DNA of 23,208 bases from contig MSJI02000090.1 of the NCBI GenBank assembly GCA_001931905.2, forward strand, positions 1-23,208, read 5' to 3'. Both the position numbers and the translations under genes were made by a program. The DNA comes from Cladosporium sp. IMV 00045. Its lineage: Eukaryota > Ascomycota > Dothideomycetes > Cladosporiales > Cladosporiaceae. Numbering within the stretch: position 1 is the first letter of the stretch; each line of letters begins with the position of its first letter. This document shows positions 9,419 through 19,272 of the stretch, one piece after another. A model generated the notes under the pieces. That model was not told the DNA's origin, did not search any database, and saw only the letters and a list, made by a program, of their open reading frames with translations.

Positions 9419-11592
9419 TCACATACCCGGAGGTGGCGGGACCTGAATCAAACACGTCAGTACATGCTAATCGACTCGCGCGAAAGGGCACTTACACTGC
9501 TATAGCTGCCAGCACCGGGCGGACCACCCGGAGGCGGAGGCGGTGCGGCGGCGCTGTCATCCGGAGGGGGTGGAGGAGCCGCACCACCGCCGTTCTGAGT
9601 CGGGGTTCCAGCCTGTGCCATCTGGCTTTGGTAGTACTCGGCGTACTGCTGTTGCTGAGACGGCGCTTGCTGCTGAGCGCCACCTCCCATGCCGTAAGCG
9701 GCCATGACAGCGGCCCAGCCACCGTACTGGGCGTACTGGTCTTGTGAGGGGTTTTGCGCGTAGTACGTTGCCCAGGCGGAGAATTGCTCGGGCGTCATGG
9801 TGTTTTGGGCCTGTGCGGTACCAGCTGCAGCTGCGGTTGCGGAAGCTGCTGCTGGCGGGGATTGTGCACCTCCGTAGCCTGCGGGAGTCTGCGAGCCGTA
9901 GCCGCCGCCGTAGGAGCTGCCTCCCTGGTCTGCGCCATAGTTCGATTGACCTCCGCCATAGCTGGAACGTCCTCCACCGTAGCCGGAATGACCATCGCCA
10001 TAGCTGGATTGGCCGCCGCCGTAGTGAGAACCACCTCCATATCCGTTGTCACGGTCGCGGCCACGGCCTCCGTAGCCTCCACGTTCCTCGCCTCCATAGC
10101 CGCCACCGTAGCTACGCTGGGGTCGCTCCTTAAAGGCTGCGTAGGACTCCTTAACTGAGTCAAGAAGAGAGAGACACATGGACTTTGCGTTCTCAACTTC
10201 GGCGGGGTCGGGGCCACTGCGAATAGTCAGTATGTCCGCTTGTCGAATAATCAGAAATGATCAAATACGTACGTAACGTGCAAGTACATCTGCTCATCGC
10301 TCTCAATCCCAGTATCATGCTCCTTGAAGCCACTTCCTCTTCCCTTGATCTGGACTCTGCAGCGCGTCTCTTGTTGGATGTGCTTGACATACGATCCACC
10401 AGCACCCACGACCTGAGCGCGCAGGTTGAAGCCAGGAATCGGTTCGAGGTCGATCGGGATGCGCTCCTCGGGCCACTTGCGACGACCAAGGTGATCGCGC
10501 TCGACCTGCGGCTGCTCAGACTCGCGAGGACGGCGGAAACGGCGCTCGTCGATCAAGTTGGGGAGTTCCACATTCATCATCTCTTCGATCTTCTTGACGG
10601 CCAATTCGAGGCCTTCCTTCGAGGTGCTTGTGACGTGGAGGTAAAGCGGCGGGTTCTGCATGGATATAAGCGGGTGCCCTTGCTTCCAACGCAATACTCT
10701 TTACTCACCGCGGGGGTTGCCATGCGCTTGTCGGGGTAGTAATTTCCTCTCGTGGTGACATCTTGAAACATGTGAGCTCGTCGGGTCCTACACAAATGAT
10801 AAAACAATCGGTCATGGGCGGAAGCGTACCAGCGCCAGTTTCTTCTTTGATCTAGATGTCCACGAGGTCAGCTTATGCAAATGGAGCGCGCGGGCGGCGG
10901 CTGCTTCAGGACTAGAAGTGAGCATTTTATGACAATTGATTTTGCGTTTTGTGAATTTTCTCCCCAAACAGGTAGAACACAAACCCATGAATGACTGTGA
11001 ATGTGCGCGAAGTGGAAGGGAGGGCACAGGCTGGGCCTGGAGATATCAGTGGGTCAAGGTGCAAGAGTGAGTATTTACCATCTTCTGAGTGTTGCCTTTG
11101 GTCAGGGTGTAGCGGTTACGCAGGTCATTGACCTCGATATCCTTGATATAATCACCGTCTTGCTGGTAGATCTCGACATTGAGGGTACCACTGTCGGTCG
11201 GAGCGGAGGGGGATTTCGCAGAGCCCGGGGCGACACTGGGCGATTCGGCCTGAGAAAAGAATGTCAGTACTTGACGCGCTCATAAAAGACACTTCTTCCA
11301 AGAATTGTAGCCATACCGAAGGGCGAATTGGCGGGACATCGACATGCTGCGGAGCCTTCTTCTGGCTCAGCTGCGCATTGATACGAGCAGCTGCCTCTGC
11401 CGCCGCCGCTGCCGGGTCCTTCTTTTGAGCACCCTCCTCAACACTCTTTGCGACGGGACTGCGACTACGAGTGGCAGCCTCACTGTCGCCCTTTGGGGGA
11501 GAACGCGAGCGACGGTCGAACTTGCTGCGGCGCGGTGGCTCCGAGTCGCCGACCTGATCGAAGCGCGAGCGCTTGCGTGGTTCGTCGCTCAT
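9419..11592 (-). CDS. KH-domain RNA-binding protein, KHDC4/BLOM7-like, 549 aa
   Basis: Probable nuclear RNA-binding protein related to metazoan KHDC4 (BLOM7), which is linked to pre-mRNA splicing. Seven exons: 11592-11317, 11249-11079, 10851-10830, 10761-10709, 10655-10273, 10216-9496 and 9442-9419 (1650 nt). Introns are 67, 227, 68, 53, 56 and 53 nt. The N-terminus is Arg/Ser-rich (KRSRFDQVG, RRSRSPP), then an Ala-rich helix (AAARINAQL). A first KH-like region spans about 115-201 (NRYTLTKGNTQKM, EETGADVTTRG, PPLYLHV). A second, about 240-305, has VVGAGGSYVKHIQQET and the KGRGSGF block diagnostic of KHDC4 homologues. The tail holds GYGG/SYGG repeats (about 330-415), a Gln/Ala-rich part, and Pro runs ending in PPPPGM. 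It is not SF1/BBP, which has one KH and zinc knuckles. The start ATG at 11592 is the first in frame and gives the expected N-terminus. Confidence 0.9.
10830..10851 (-). other. 22-nt microexon of the KH-domain gene
   Basis: Encodes IKEETGA plus one base, inside the first KH fold. It is fixed on the left by TAG| (an in-frame stop lies immediately upstream, so the exon cannot extend) and on the right by |GTACGC. The exon before it ends in phase 0 (CAG AAG ATG|GTAAAT) and the exon after starts with AT to complete an Asp codon, so both joins are in frame. Confidence 0.8.
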
Positions 11593-11954
11593 AGTGGGCG
11601 ATGTTGACGAAGAGCTTCAGAGGTATCAGTATCGTCAATCGGTGGTGATCGCAACGAGTATCTCAAGGCGCAGTGACTTGACAGTAATAAGAAGCGAAGC
11701 CAGCCATCGATCGCTAGTTCACTTTTCCCTTGTCCGCCCGACCTTAGCTTCCACTTGCTGCTGCCATTCGAGCGGCCGGCTTTCCCCACGCTGACGGGCC
11801 GAGCCCCGGTCCGCCGCTACTCTAATCCGAGCTCGCCGAAGGGCCGCTGTCGGAGGCGCTTGGGGAAAAGAAGCTCACGGGCATTGAGTGGGAGAGAGAA
11901 AGATAGAAGCTTACTCATTCCATTCCCTCTGCTGGAAACACCATCCACCTCGCA
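11593..11954. promoter_or_regulatory. Divergent promoter between the KH-domain gene and ILV6
   Basis: A 362-bp spacer between two start codons facing away from each other, so both promoters must lie here or overlap the genes. CT-rich stretches face each gene. I looked for the Gcn4/CpcA heptamer expected for an amino-acid biosynthesis gene and found only imperfect versions (for example TTACTCA near 11910). Confidence 0.75.
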
Positions 11955-13017
11955 ATGGCTTCAAAACGGACTCTGCGAGCCCTGCAGGGCCTGCAAGAGA
12001 GCTCCCTCTGCCGCAACACCACTCCCCGACAGGCTTTCTCCCAGCAGACCAGGAAGTCGTCCTCAACATCCGCCATCGCCTACAAGGCGCTGCACCGCCG
12101 CATCCAACCTCTGCCCGCCGCGCCGCAACCGCCCAGCGTCTCACCCGCCGCCGCCGTCTCGAGCATCCTGTACGAAACCCCGCTGCCCTCGCAGACGCCG
12201 CGCAGCCGCCATGTGCTCAACTGCCTGGTGCAGAACGAGCCCGGTGTGCTGTCCCGTGTGTCCGGCATTCTCGCCGCGCGCGGCTTCAACATCGACTCCC
12301 TCGTCGTCTGCTCCACCGAAGTCGCCGACCTGTCCCGCATGACCATCGTGCTGCAAGGGCAGGACGGCGTGGTCGAGCAAGCCCGCCGCCAGCTCGAGGA
12401 CCTCGTGCCCGTCTGGGCGGTGCTGGACTACACCTCCGCACCACTGGTGCAGCGCGAGCTGCTGCTCGCGAAGATCTCCATTCTCGGACCGGAGTACTTC
12501 GAAGAATTGCTGGCGCACCACCGCGAGATGACGGACGCCGACGCGTACCACAACTCCATCTCCACCGAGGACATGACGCCGGAGGAGCTGGAAGCGCATC
12601 AGGCCCAGCAGCCGCAGCAGATCGACTACCACCCGCGCAACCTGGCCCCGTCCGAGGCGCTGCGCCTGAAGAACCAGCACTTGGAGCACATCACGCACCT
12701 GACGCACCAATTCAAGGGCAAGGTGCTGGACATCAGCACCAACAACTGCATTGTGGAGTTGTCTGCGAAGCCGTCCAGGATTGACAGCTACATGAAGCTG
12801 ATTGCTCCTTTCGGTATCTTGGAGAGCGCGAGGACGGGTGAGTCATGGCTGATTTTCTTGCTTATGTTATTTAAATCTACAAATTTGTACAAATTACTGA
12901 CTCACAATCCTTCCAGGTCTCATGGCCCTCCCTCGCTCGCCCCTCCACGGCCCGAGCGAGATCGAGGAAAAGGACGCCGAAGACGTCGTCGACCAGAGCA
13001 CTCTGCCGCCTGGTTAA
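11955..13017 (+). CDS. ILV6: Acetolactate synthase regulatory (small) subunit, mitochondrial, 327 aa
   Basis: Regulatory subunit of acetohydroxyacid synthase, the first common step of valine, leucine and isoleucine synthesis. It stimulates the catalytic subunit (Ilv2) and confers valine feedback inhibition in the mitochondrial matrix. Exons are 11955-12837 and 12917-13017; the 79-nt intron (GTGAGT...TTCCAG) splits a Gly codon, and the frame resumes as LMALPRSPLHG. Residues 1-50 are basic, Ser/Thr/Arg-rich and lack acids early on, as in a mitochondrial presequence. The ACT domain is at about 86-160 (VLNCLVQNEPGVLSRVSGIL, GFNIDSLVV, SRMTIVL). The C-terminal small-subunit domain includes FKGKVLDIS, CIVELSAKP and IDSYMKLIAPFGILE. 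Length matches the roughly 310-330 aa of fungal homologues. The gene diverges from the KH-protein gene and converges on argB. Confidence 0.97.
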
Positions 13018-13300
13018 ACGAGGCAGCTACCAAGCTTCTGTCTTCTGTCCTTTTCTCCTCGCCTGGCGTCGCTTTTGCGGTGCCAGTGTCTCCCTCAGCG
13101 TTTTCCTGCGTTCTCGGCGTACTCCCTTTCCAGGCAGAGAATATATGTCTTTATTATAGCTTCGCAGCCGGGAAAGAATATAACCATGTACTACGAAATC
13201 TCAAAGTTTTTTCTCCCTTCCTTCACATCTCTCAGATCGTTAATCAGTTCTTTTCTTGCATGTATTGCCATCCCATCTAATAAAACCATCTCGCTCCGAT
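13018..13300. other. Convergent 3' spacer between ILV6 and argB
   Basis: A 283-bp region containing both 3' ends. A plus-strand AATAAA at 13279-13284 could serve as a late poly(A) signal for ILV6, but it sits only 17 bases from the argB stop codon, so ILV6 transcripts may overlap argB. A TATATG/TTATTATAG-like AT-rich stretch lies near 13141-13160. Confidence 0.5.
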
Positions 13301-14404
13301 CTACGCGATCTTGCCCTTGTTGACGACAAAACTCTCAAACGCACTCAACACGGCCCAAAGCCTATTCTCCGCCTCCTGGAACACTAAACTCTTCGGCGAG
13401 TAGAAAACCTCATCGCTAACCTCCTCCGGCTTGCGCGGCAGACAATGCATGAAAGCCCAGTTCTCCCTCGCGCCGCCCCGCTGCGCCAGCTCCTTCGTTA
13501 CCTGGAAACCGGCAAAATCTCTCAGGCGCTTCGCTTTCTCCTCTTCCTGGCCCATGGACACCCACGTGTCGGTCACGATGATGTCGGCGTTCTTCACCGC
13601 TTCTTCGGGGATGGTGGTCTCGGTTAGGGTGGACTTGGAGCCTGCGGGGGCGGAGGAGGTGATGATTTCGCGCATGAAGCTGGGGATTTCGTAGCCTTTG
13701 GGCGTCGCGACGGAGATTTCTACGCCAAGTTTCTGCGCGCCGATGGCGAGGTCGTAGAGGACGTTGTTGGCGTCGCCGACCCAGGCGATTTTCATTCCCT
13801 CAAGACCGAGGGAGTTCTTGCTGGAAGTCTGCGTGCTGGGGAAGGCTTCGTGGACGGTGAGGAAGTCCGCGATGGTTTGCAGGGGGTGGTAGAGGTCGGA
13901 GAGGGCGTTGATGACGGGTACGGAGCTGTGTTTGGCCAGATCTGCGACGTCGCTGTGGCCTGCTACGCGGGCGACGATGCACGATACCATGCTGGAGATG
14001 ACGACGGAGGTGTCGTAGAGGGACTCATTGACGCCGAGCTGAATGTCGCCGGAGCCGAGGAACATGGGGTGTCCGCCCATCATGGCGACTGCTGCTTCGG
14101 TGGACACGCGGGTGCGAGTGGAGCGTTTGGAGAAGGTCATGGCGACGGTTTGGCCGGCGAGGGAGGATTTGATATCGCTGGAGAGGGAGTTGGATTTCGC
14201 GGCGATTTTGTGCGCGGAGGCATTGCGGACGAGGGTGGTGAGTTCTTGGGGCGTGAGGTCGGCGATTGAGAGGAGGTGACGAGGTGCGAATGGCGAGGTT
14301 TGAGGTGTGCCCGAGGCGGAGGTGGTGATGCCGCGGGTTGTGGGAGATTGTTTGAGGGTGCGGAGGCAGTTGTTGGAAGGGCGGAGGAGGCGTGCAGCGG
14401 CCAT
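13301..14404 (-). CDS. argB: Ornithine carbamoyltransferase, mitochondrial, 367 aa
   Basis: Transfers the carbamoyl group of carbamoyl phosphate to ornithine, giving citrulline, in arginine biosynthesis in the mitochondrial matrix. A single exon runs from ATG at 14404 to a stop at 13301-13303. The first 30 residues are basic and Ser/Thr-rich with no acidic residue (MAAARLLRPSNNCLRTLK...TRGITTSA), a mitochondrial presequence. The carbamoyl-phosphate motif is FSKRSTRTRVS with S95-T-R-T-R99. HPLQTIADF starts at H173 and the ornithine/catalytic loop HCLPRKPEE starts at H320. VTDTWVSMGQ (278-287) is the conserved SMG loop. Length agrees with fungal argB/ARG3 proteins. The upstream region shared with the Tag1-like gene contains a perfect cross-pathway control heptamer. 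Confidence 0.97.
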   Translation of the reverse strand: MAAARLLRPSNNCLRTLKQSPTTRGITTSASGTPQTSPFAPRHLLSIADLTPQELTTLVRNASAHKIAAKSNSLSSDIKSSLAGQTVAMTFSKRSTRTRVSTEAAVAMMGGHPMFLGSGDIQLGVNESLYDTSVVISSMVSCIVARVAGHSDVADLAKHSSVPVINALSDLYHPLQTIADFLTVHEAFPSTQTSSKNSLGLEGMKIAWVGDANNVLYDLAIGAQKLGVEISVATPKGYEIPSFMREIITSSAPAGSKSTLTETTIPEEAVKNADIIVTDTWVSMGQEEEKAKRLRDFAGFQVTKELAQRGGARENWAFMHCLPRKPEEVSDEVFYSPKSLVFQEAENRLWAVLSAFESFVVNKGKIA

Positions 14405-14499
14405 GGCGGGCGAATTGAGGTGGTTTTGGAGTGTTGCGTGAGCAATTAGTTGTTCAATGGCTCTGTATCAATCAAATGGAGCAATGAGATGTGAAGTTC

Positions 14500-14510
14500 T
14501 GACTAAGTCA
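14500..14510. promoter_or_regulatory. 11-bp palindrome with Gcn4-type half sites
   Basis: TGACTAAGTCA is a perfect palindrome of two TGACT half sites around a central A. It resembles a bZIP site with wider spacing than the TGACTCA consensus. It lies 96 bp upstream of the argB ATG. Confidence 0.45.
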
Positions 14511-14526
14511 AATTGTTGGCGGTCCG

Positions 14527-14533
14527 TGAGTCA
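14527..14533. promoter_or_regulatory. Perfect Gcn4/CpcA binding heptamer (TGAGTCA)
   Basis: TGAGTCA equals TGACTCA on the other strand, the consensus for the bZIP regulator Gcn4/CpcA/Cpc-1 that induces amino-acid biosynthesis genes on starvation. It lies about 120 bp upstream of the argB ATG, a usual distance for cross-pathway control of arginine genes. Confidence 0.7.
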
Positions 14534-14899
14534 AGCTCCAAGCTCGCTCGACCCTTGCCCTGCCCTTGATTTGCCTCTCCAACAAAACTGCGGAGAGATT
14601 GTGGGGCCGCTGCTGCTGCCGAATCCGGTTGCAGCACCCAGACGAGGCGAGGCCAGGCAGAGCGCCCAGCGGTTACGCAATCAATCTCACTCTCTGGTCA
14701 ACTCTCTCACTTTAGTCTATCAGCCACCATCGTCTCTTCTTCCTTTACTTCACTCACAAAACCAAACATCACCTTATTCACCCCTGTCATCGCTTTCGCA
14801 TCTCCCTTCTTTGTTATTTCGGGGAGAATGTGCCTGACCTCTACCATAAAGTAACCGCATAACGCGACAAGAGACCCACCGAGACTACAATCTACCACA

Positions 14900-17624
14900 A
14901 TGGCTTCCAATGCCTCCGACGAGCCTCCCCGCGGGCGGGAACCAGTCCGTGAAGACATCGAAGCCGAACCGTCAAGCGAGAGAACGCCTCTCCTCTTGCG
15001 CGAGACATCGCATGAGGCCACCGACCAGAGTCAGCCACAGCGAGAGACCAGCGCTTCCGGCCTCCTCCGCGCCCTCAGCAGCCGAAGTAGTGGTGACGGA
15101 AAAGGATCCAAGCGACGATGGCCCAGTTTATTGGCATTGCTGCTGTTATGCATTCTCGCTGCGTTGATCATGGTGTTTGCCTTCATTACACCTTCCGTTG
15201 TGGAGAAATACGCGCAGCAAGCCGTGGTTTTCGAGCCTACCAGCCTGTCGATAGACTCCTTCACGGCTGATGGAGTTAAGGCGCGAGTACAAGGCGACTT
15301 CATGTTGGATGCCTCAAAAGTGGAGCAGAAGAACGTACGGAATCTGGGCAGGCTTGCGACTTGGTTTGCCCGCGAGGTCAAGACTGGCGAGAGCGACCTC
15401 GAAGTGTCTCTGCCAGAATATGGCAATGTCGTGCTGGGCACGGCCGCCATTCCTCCCATCAAAGTCAGCATCAGGAATGGACACAGCACGCACGTCGACT
15501 TCTTAAGCGAACTTGAGCCTGGAGATGTGGATGGTATTAGGAGGATCGCCAAGGACTGGATTGATGGTCGACTGGGTCAGCTGCGCGTGTTGGGAAAGGC
15601 CAACGTGCCCTTGCAATCTGGCATTTTCAGCCTCGGAAAGCAGTTCATCCAACAGGAGATTACCTTTGCTAACAACGACATCCCTACAATTCCCCACTAC
15701 AAGATACAGAAGCTCAACTTCCGCGAAGTCGAAATACCTTCTGGAAAAGGAATGGCTGCGGATGTCTCATTATTGGTGAAGAACGATTACCCAGTCGAAT
15801 TCACTATCCCACCGCTTGGATTTGGCATTCTGGTCGACAACTGCCAAAAGCATGATCCGTATATCATGCTTGCCGATGCGCTTACGCACGACATCGAAAT
15901 TCATCCCCAGGAAGACGTTGAACTCAATGTCACTGGTACCGTCCGCCAGTTACCGGAGAACTTCATCCAGGCATGCCCTGGCTCCCATGAATCGCCATTA
16001 GATGCTATTCTGGGCAAGTACATGCACGGCAAAGACACCACGATCTACGTACAGGGTTCCGACTCGCCTTCAACAGAAACTCCTCAATGGGTTACGGACT
16101 TGATGAAGGACATTACAGTCCCTGTCTCTCTCCCAGGTCGCACTTTCGGCTCCCTGATCAAGAACTTCACCCTGGATGACACGCATTTTGGCCTGCCGGA
16201 TCCCTTTGCGGAGCCCAACTCGCCCGAATCCAACCCTCGAATCAGCGCCAACATCAAAGCCGTGGTCACCCTGCCTGAAGAGATGAACTTCAACATCTCA
16301 GTCGGCCGTGTTCGTGCCGACGCTGATGTTTTCTACGAAGGCAAGAAGCTCGGTAAACTCGATCTTCACAAATGGCAACAAGCCAACAGCACTCGCCTTG
16401 ATGATGACGACGGTCCTGCTCTACTCGTTCAGTCAGACATCAATGAGGCTCCCTTGAGGATCACCGACAACGATGTCTTCACCGACGTGGTGCAAGCTCT
16501 TCTCTTCGGCAGCAAGAGCGTCTTCATGCACATCAAAGCCGAGGTGGATGTCGAAACGGAGACCGCGCTGGGCGCGTTTGCCATCAGGAAGATCCCCGCG
16601 GAAGGCCAGGTGCCGATCAAACGTAGGTCATGACCAAATCAACCTCCTGTTCACGAAGTTACGAAACAAGACTGTCCGTCTCTTTTCTTTTGCCTCTCTG
16701 TGTAAACATAAGATAGAGTATATAGCTAAGCCATGTGAAACCACAGCCATCTCGCGAGGCGGCAACAATCACACCGGCGGCGACGCTGTCGAGAAACGGT
16801 TATCACCCAAAGTCTTCAACCTGAGCATCATCGACACCACCGAGTCCTCCCTGACCATTTCTGCGCTCGTGAACCTCACAAACCCAACCAATTACTTCGC
16901 TACAGTCCCCTACGTCGACATCAACATTCTAAACAACAACACCCTCCTCGGCCACGCGACGGTGAAAAACCTCTCCCTCCGCCCAGGAAACAACACCAAC
17001 ATCCCCGTCACCGCCGTGTGGGACCCCCTAACTCTTGGCGGCGCCCCCGCCGCCGCCGTCGGCCGCGAATTTCTCAGCCAATACATCTCCGGCTGGAACA
17101 CGACGCTCACCGTGCAAACGCACAAAGGCACCCTCCCCGCCCTTCCCAGCCTCGGCCACGCCCTCTCCCACTTTCCTGTAACCTTCCCCACCCCGCGTCT
17201 CGGCTCCTCCACCCCTCCGCCCTCTCCCGACCCACCAAGCGAAAAACCCCACTTCATCGAAGACGCAACCTTCCACCTCCTCACCTCCACCGCGACATTC
17301 ACCCTCCTCTCCCCCCTGCACAGCAGCGTCCTGACCATCACTTCCATAAACGCCACGGCAATCTACCGACACCATCCTGCAGGGAAGATACTCTACGACG
17401 TGCCCTTCGACGTGCCCCCCGTGGACGAGGACGGGAATGGCGTCACCTCCCCGCGTTTGCCAGTCGAGTGGAGTTTTGGGAGTGTGGGGTATGATGCTGT
17501 GAAAAGGGCGTTGGGGGGGAGTTTGAGACTCGGGGCAGAGGCGGTGGTGGGTGTGGGAGTGGGCGAGTGGAGGGAGACGGTTTGGTTTGTTGGTGGGGGG
17601 ATTGGGGCGAGGGTGAGGATTTGA
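14900..17624 (+). CDS. DUF3712 / Tag1-like single-pass vacuolar membrane protein, 866 aa
   Basis: Large type II-looking membrane protein of the fungal DUF3712 group, to which I assign yeast Tag1 (YLR173W, a vacuolar protein implicated in terminating autophagy); the ortholog call is an inference. Exons are 14900-16622 and 16747-17624, with a 124-nt intron (GTAGGT...CCACAG); the join gives QVPIK|PISRGG. The cytosolic N-terminus of about 73 residues carries ERTPLL (27-32), fitting the [DE]xxxL[LI] signal used for AP-3 sorting to vacuoles. KRR precedes a single transmembrane helix at about 74-97 (WPSLLALLLLCILAALIMVF). The rest is a long lumenal region of repeated beta-rich LEA2/Ig-like segments with many N-x-S/T sites (NVTG, NFTL, NISV, NLTN, NNTL, NTTL). 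Gly/Val-rich strands end the protein. A T-rich run follows the stop. Confidence 0.8.
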
Positions 17625-18234
17625 TTGGGATCCTTTTTTTTATTGCCTCTCCGCCTAAGAAATTGAGGGGTTAGTCAGGTATTTTTGGGGTGGTCGGTGG
17701 TTGGCGTTCGGGGAAGGGCGAATATGGGATTGTATATACAGGTCGATATGCGTAACTTTTGGGTATACTTACTTGCTCCTTCTTGGTCAATTTGGACCTT
17801 TGGGCGGTGTGTCAGTTCCAGTCACGTCAAGCTCGTTGTGTTCATGCATATAGTTGGGTTTGGTGATGATTCGCCTCCTCGTCAACGTCAGGTCTCGTGG
17901 GAATTCGTGCTGGATCGAGGTAGGCAGGCCAGATGCACGAGCAGTTGCGTGAGTGAGGGCGGAGGTTTGTGTGATTTTTGCCTGATTTCCCCTTCTTCTG
18001 TTTGATCTCCATGGGTTAGCGTGTCTCTCGAAGGAACAACGCTGTTCTCAATGGTCGAAGGCTGATAGTCTAGCATTACTGTGAAGTAGACACCGTGTTT
18101 TCTTTCCGCTCATCTCAACGGCATGATGTCTTTTCTAGTACCCGGCACGTGACGGTACTAGCGTGCTCGTGGCAGAACAGAGCAGCATATGTCACTTGAG
18201 CGCGGTGTGATGAACGAGATGACTTACCGTGATT
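17625..18234. other. Intergenic region right of the Tag1-like gene
   Basis: No supported gene. It holds the 3' UTR of the Tag1-like gene (T-rich run at about 17632-17642) and the 3' side of the NLR locus. A CACGTGA element is at about 18146. No repeats or RNA genes were recognised. Confidence 0.5.
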
Positions 18235-19197
18235 CTAGTCAACTCCGGAATCCGGCTCGACGCTGTTCCTCACATACCACTCTTTGAGGGCGGACATGGA
18301 CTGATATATCCCGAATACGCCATCGTCTGTGAAGCCAAATGCTATAGAGGTGTGGCCTCCAACAAGCGGTATCTTCTCGTGGATGATGTTCCCCGTCAAG
18401 ACATTGCCATTCGAGATTTCTGGTTTGACATCGTCTAAGCATTTTCCGCACAAGAAGTAGCGACCGTTGCAATCGACGCACCACACCCTGCCACGGGGCC
18501 AGTTTTCTTTCAGGCACTTGTCGCAAGTAAGTTTTCTTAGGTTTCCCGTCAATGCATCAAGAAATTCATGCTGCTCAAACAACCATACATCTTCAATCCC
18601 TGACTGGCCGCGATTGTTGCGTCGTCCAGTATGAGCCAAGAAGCTTTGCTCTGACTGAAGGCATGATCTAATGGCTCTCAATCTCTGACACCGTCGTGAG
18701 AAATTAGGATCAAAGTCCTTCGAGCGCATGACTTGCATCTCGTTTATCATAGCAATTTTCTCTTGAGGTACAATGTTTGGCAAAATGTCCTGGAGTGATG
18801 TCCTATTGCAAGGCCCAGTGCTTTCGGAATGCATTGTTGTACACGGCGTGCATTTGGGATTCGCGCCGTGCCACAGGAAGAGAGCGATCAGATCGCCGAC
18901 CTTGCGCTTGTAGTCTTGCAGCTTCCCGTTGAGCTCTTCAGGTTGCTCCGGCCTATCTGTTTCTCGCTCGCAACGATCAATCTTTTGACAAGCTCTACTG
19001 AGAAATGACTCCCAAACGGTATTTTGGCACAGAGACTGAAAAGATGGGCCGTTGGGATCGCCACCACAGGCTACCAGATTATCAATGACCTTGAGGCTCG
19101 AGTTCGTAACTGCAAGCGGTGAAAAGTAGCTAAAAAGTCCGTGTTTGTGCTGAACCAGATTTTGCTGGACAGGAAGGCGATACAATGAAGTCGTCAT
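18235..19197 (-). CDS. C-terminal ORF of the NLR locus with ZZ-like zinc finger, 320 aa
   Basis: An ORF open from ATG 19197 (and, in the same frame, open upstream to the TAA at 19273). It shows GGDPNG (about 45-50) and WHGANPKC (109-116), the degenerate ankyrin-like blocks common behind fungal NACHT domains. A zinc-binding cluster follows: C225-x2-C228-x11-C240-x2-C243-x6-C250-x2-C253 with H273 and H282, including the YFLC element typical of ZZ fingers. Because it continues the upstream frame exactly, it is probably the C-terminus of the NLR, not an independent gene. As a separate protein it would lack any catalytic domain. Confidence 0.45.
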   Translation of the reverse strand: MTTSLYRLPVQQNLVQHKHGLFSYFSPLAVTNSSLKVIDNLVACGGDPNGPSFQSLCQNTVWESFLSRACQKIDRCERETDRPEQPEELNGKLQDYKRKVGDLIALFLWHGANPKCTPCTTMHSESTGPCNRTSLQDILPNIVPQEKIAMINEMQVMRSKDFDPNFSRRCQRLRAIRSCLQSEQSFLAHTGRRNNRGQSGIEDVWLFEQHEFLDALTGNLRKLTCDKCLKENWPRGRVWCVDCNGRYFLCGKCLDDVKPEISNGNVLTGNIIHEKIPLVGGHTSIAFGFTDDGVFGIYQSMSALKEWYVRNSVEPDSGVD

Positions 19198-19272
19198 AGT
19201 GCTTCCAAAAGGCGAGCAAAGATCTAGATTTTCAGATGTGGCTGACCCAGAAGTAGAGCTGACGAGTTTCAG

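Larger units (their letters stand above)
14405..14899. promoter_or_regulatory. Divergent promoter between argB and the Tag1-like gene
   Basis: A 495-bp spacer between start codons pointing away from each other. It contains the two Gcn4/CpcA-like sites listed separately, on the argB side, and a plus-strand CT-rich tract at about 14690-14820 leading towards the Tag1-like ATG. Confidence 0.75.

Noticed and set aside
9419..11592. Assignment of the KH gene to branchpoint-binding protein SF1/BBP
   Set aside because: The Pro-rich tail suggested SF1, but the protein has two KH-like regions, the KGRGSGF block, no zinc knuckles, and a Gly-Tyr repeat tail, fitting KHDC4/BLOM7 better.
11593..11954. Gcn4/CpcA site in the ILV6 promoter
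   Set aside because: Only one-mismatch versions were found, which occur by chance at this length.
11888..12784. A 298-codon plus-strand ORF overlapping ILV6
   Set aside because: It is a shifted frame of ILV6 with Arg/Ala/Pro-rich translation typical of GC-rich coding shadows.
17018..17494. Frames on both strands over the 3' half of the Tag1-like gene
   Set aside because: They are low-complexity Pro/Arg or Gly/Val translations of the GC-rich true exon.
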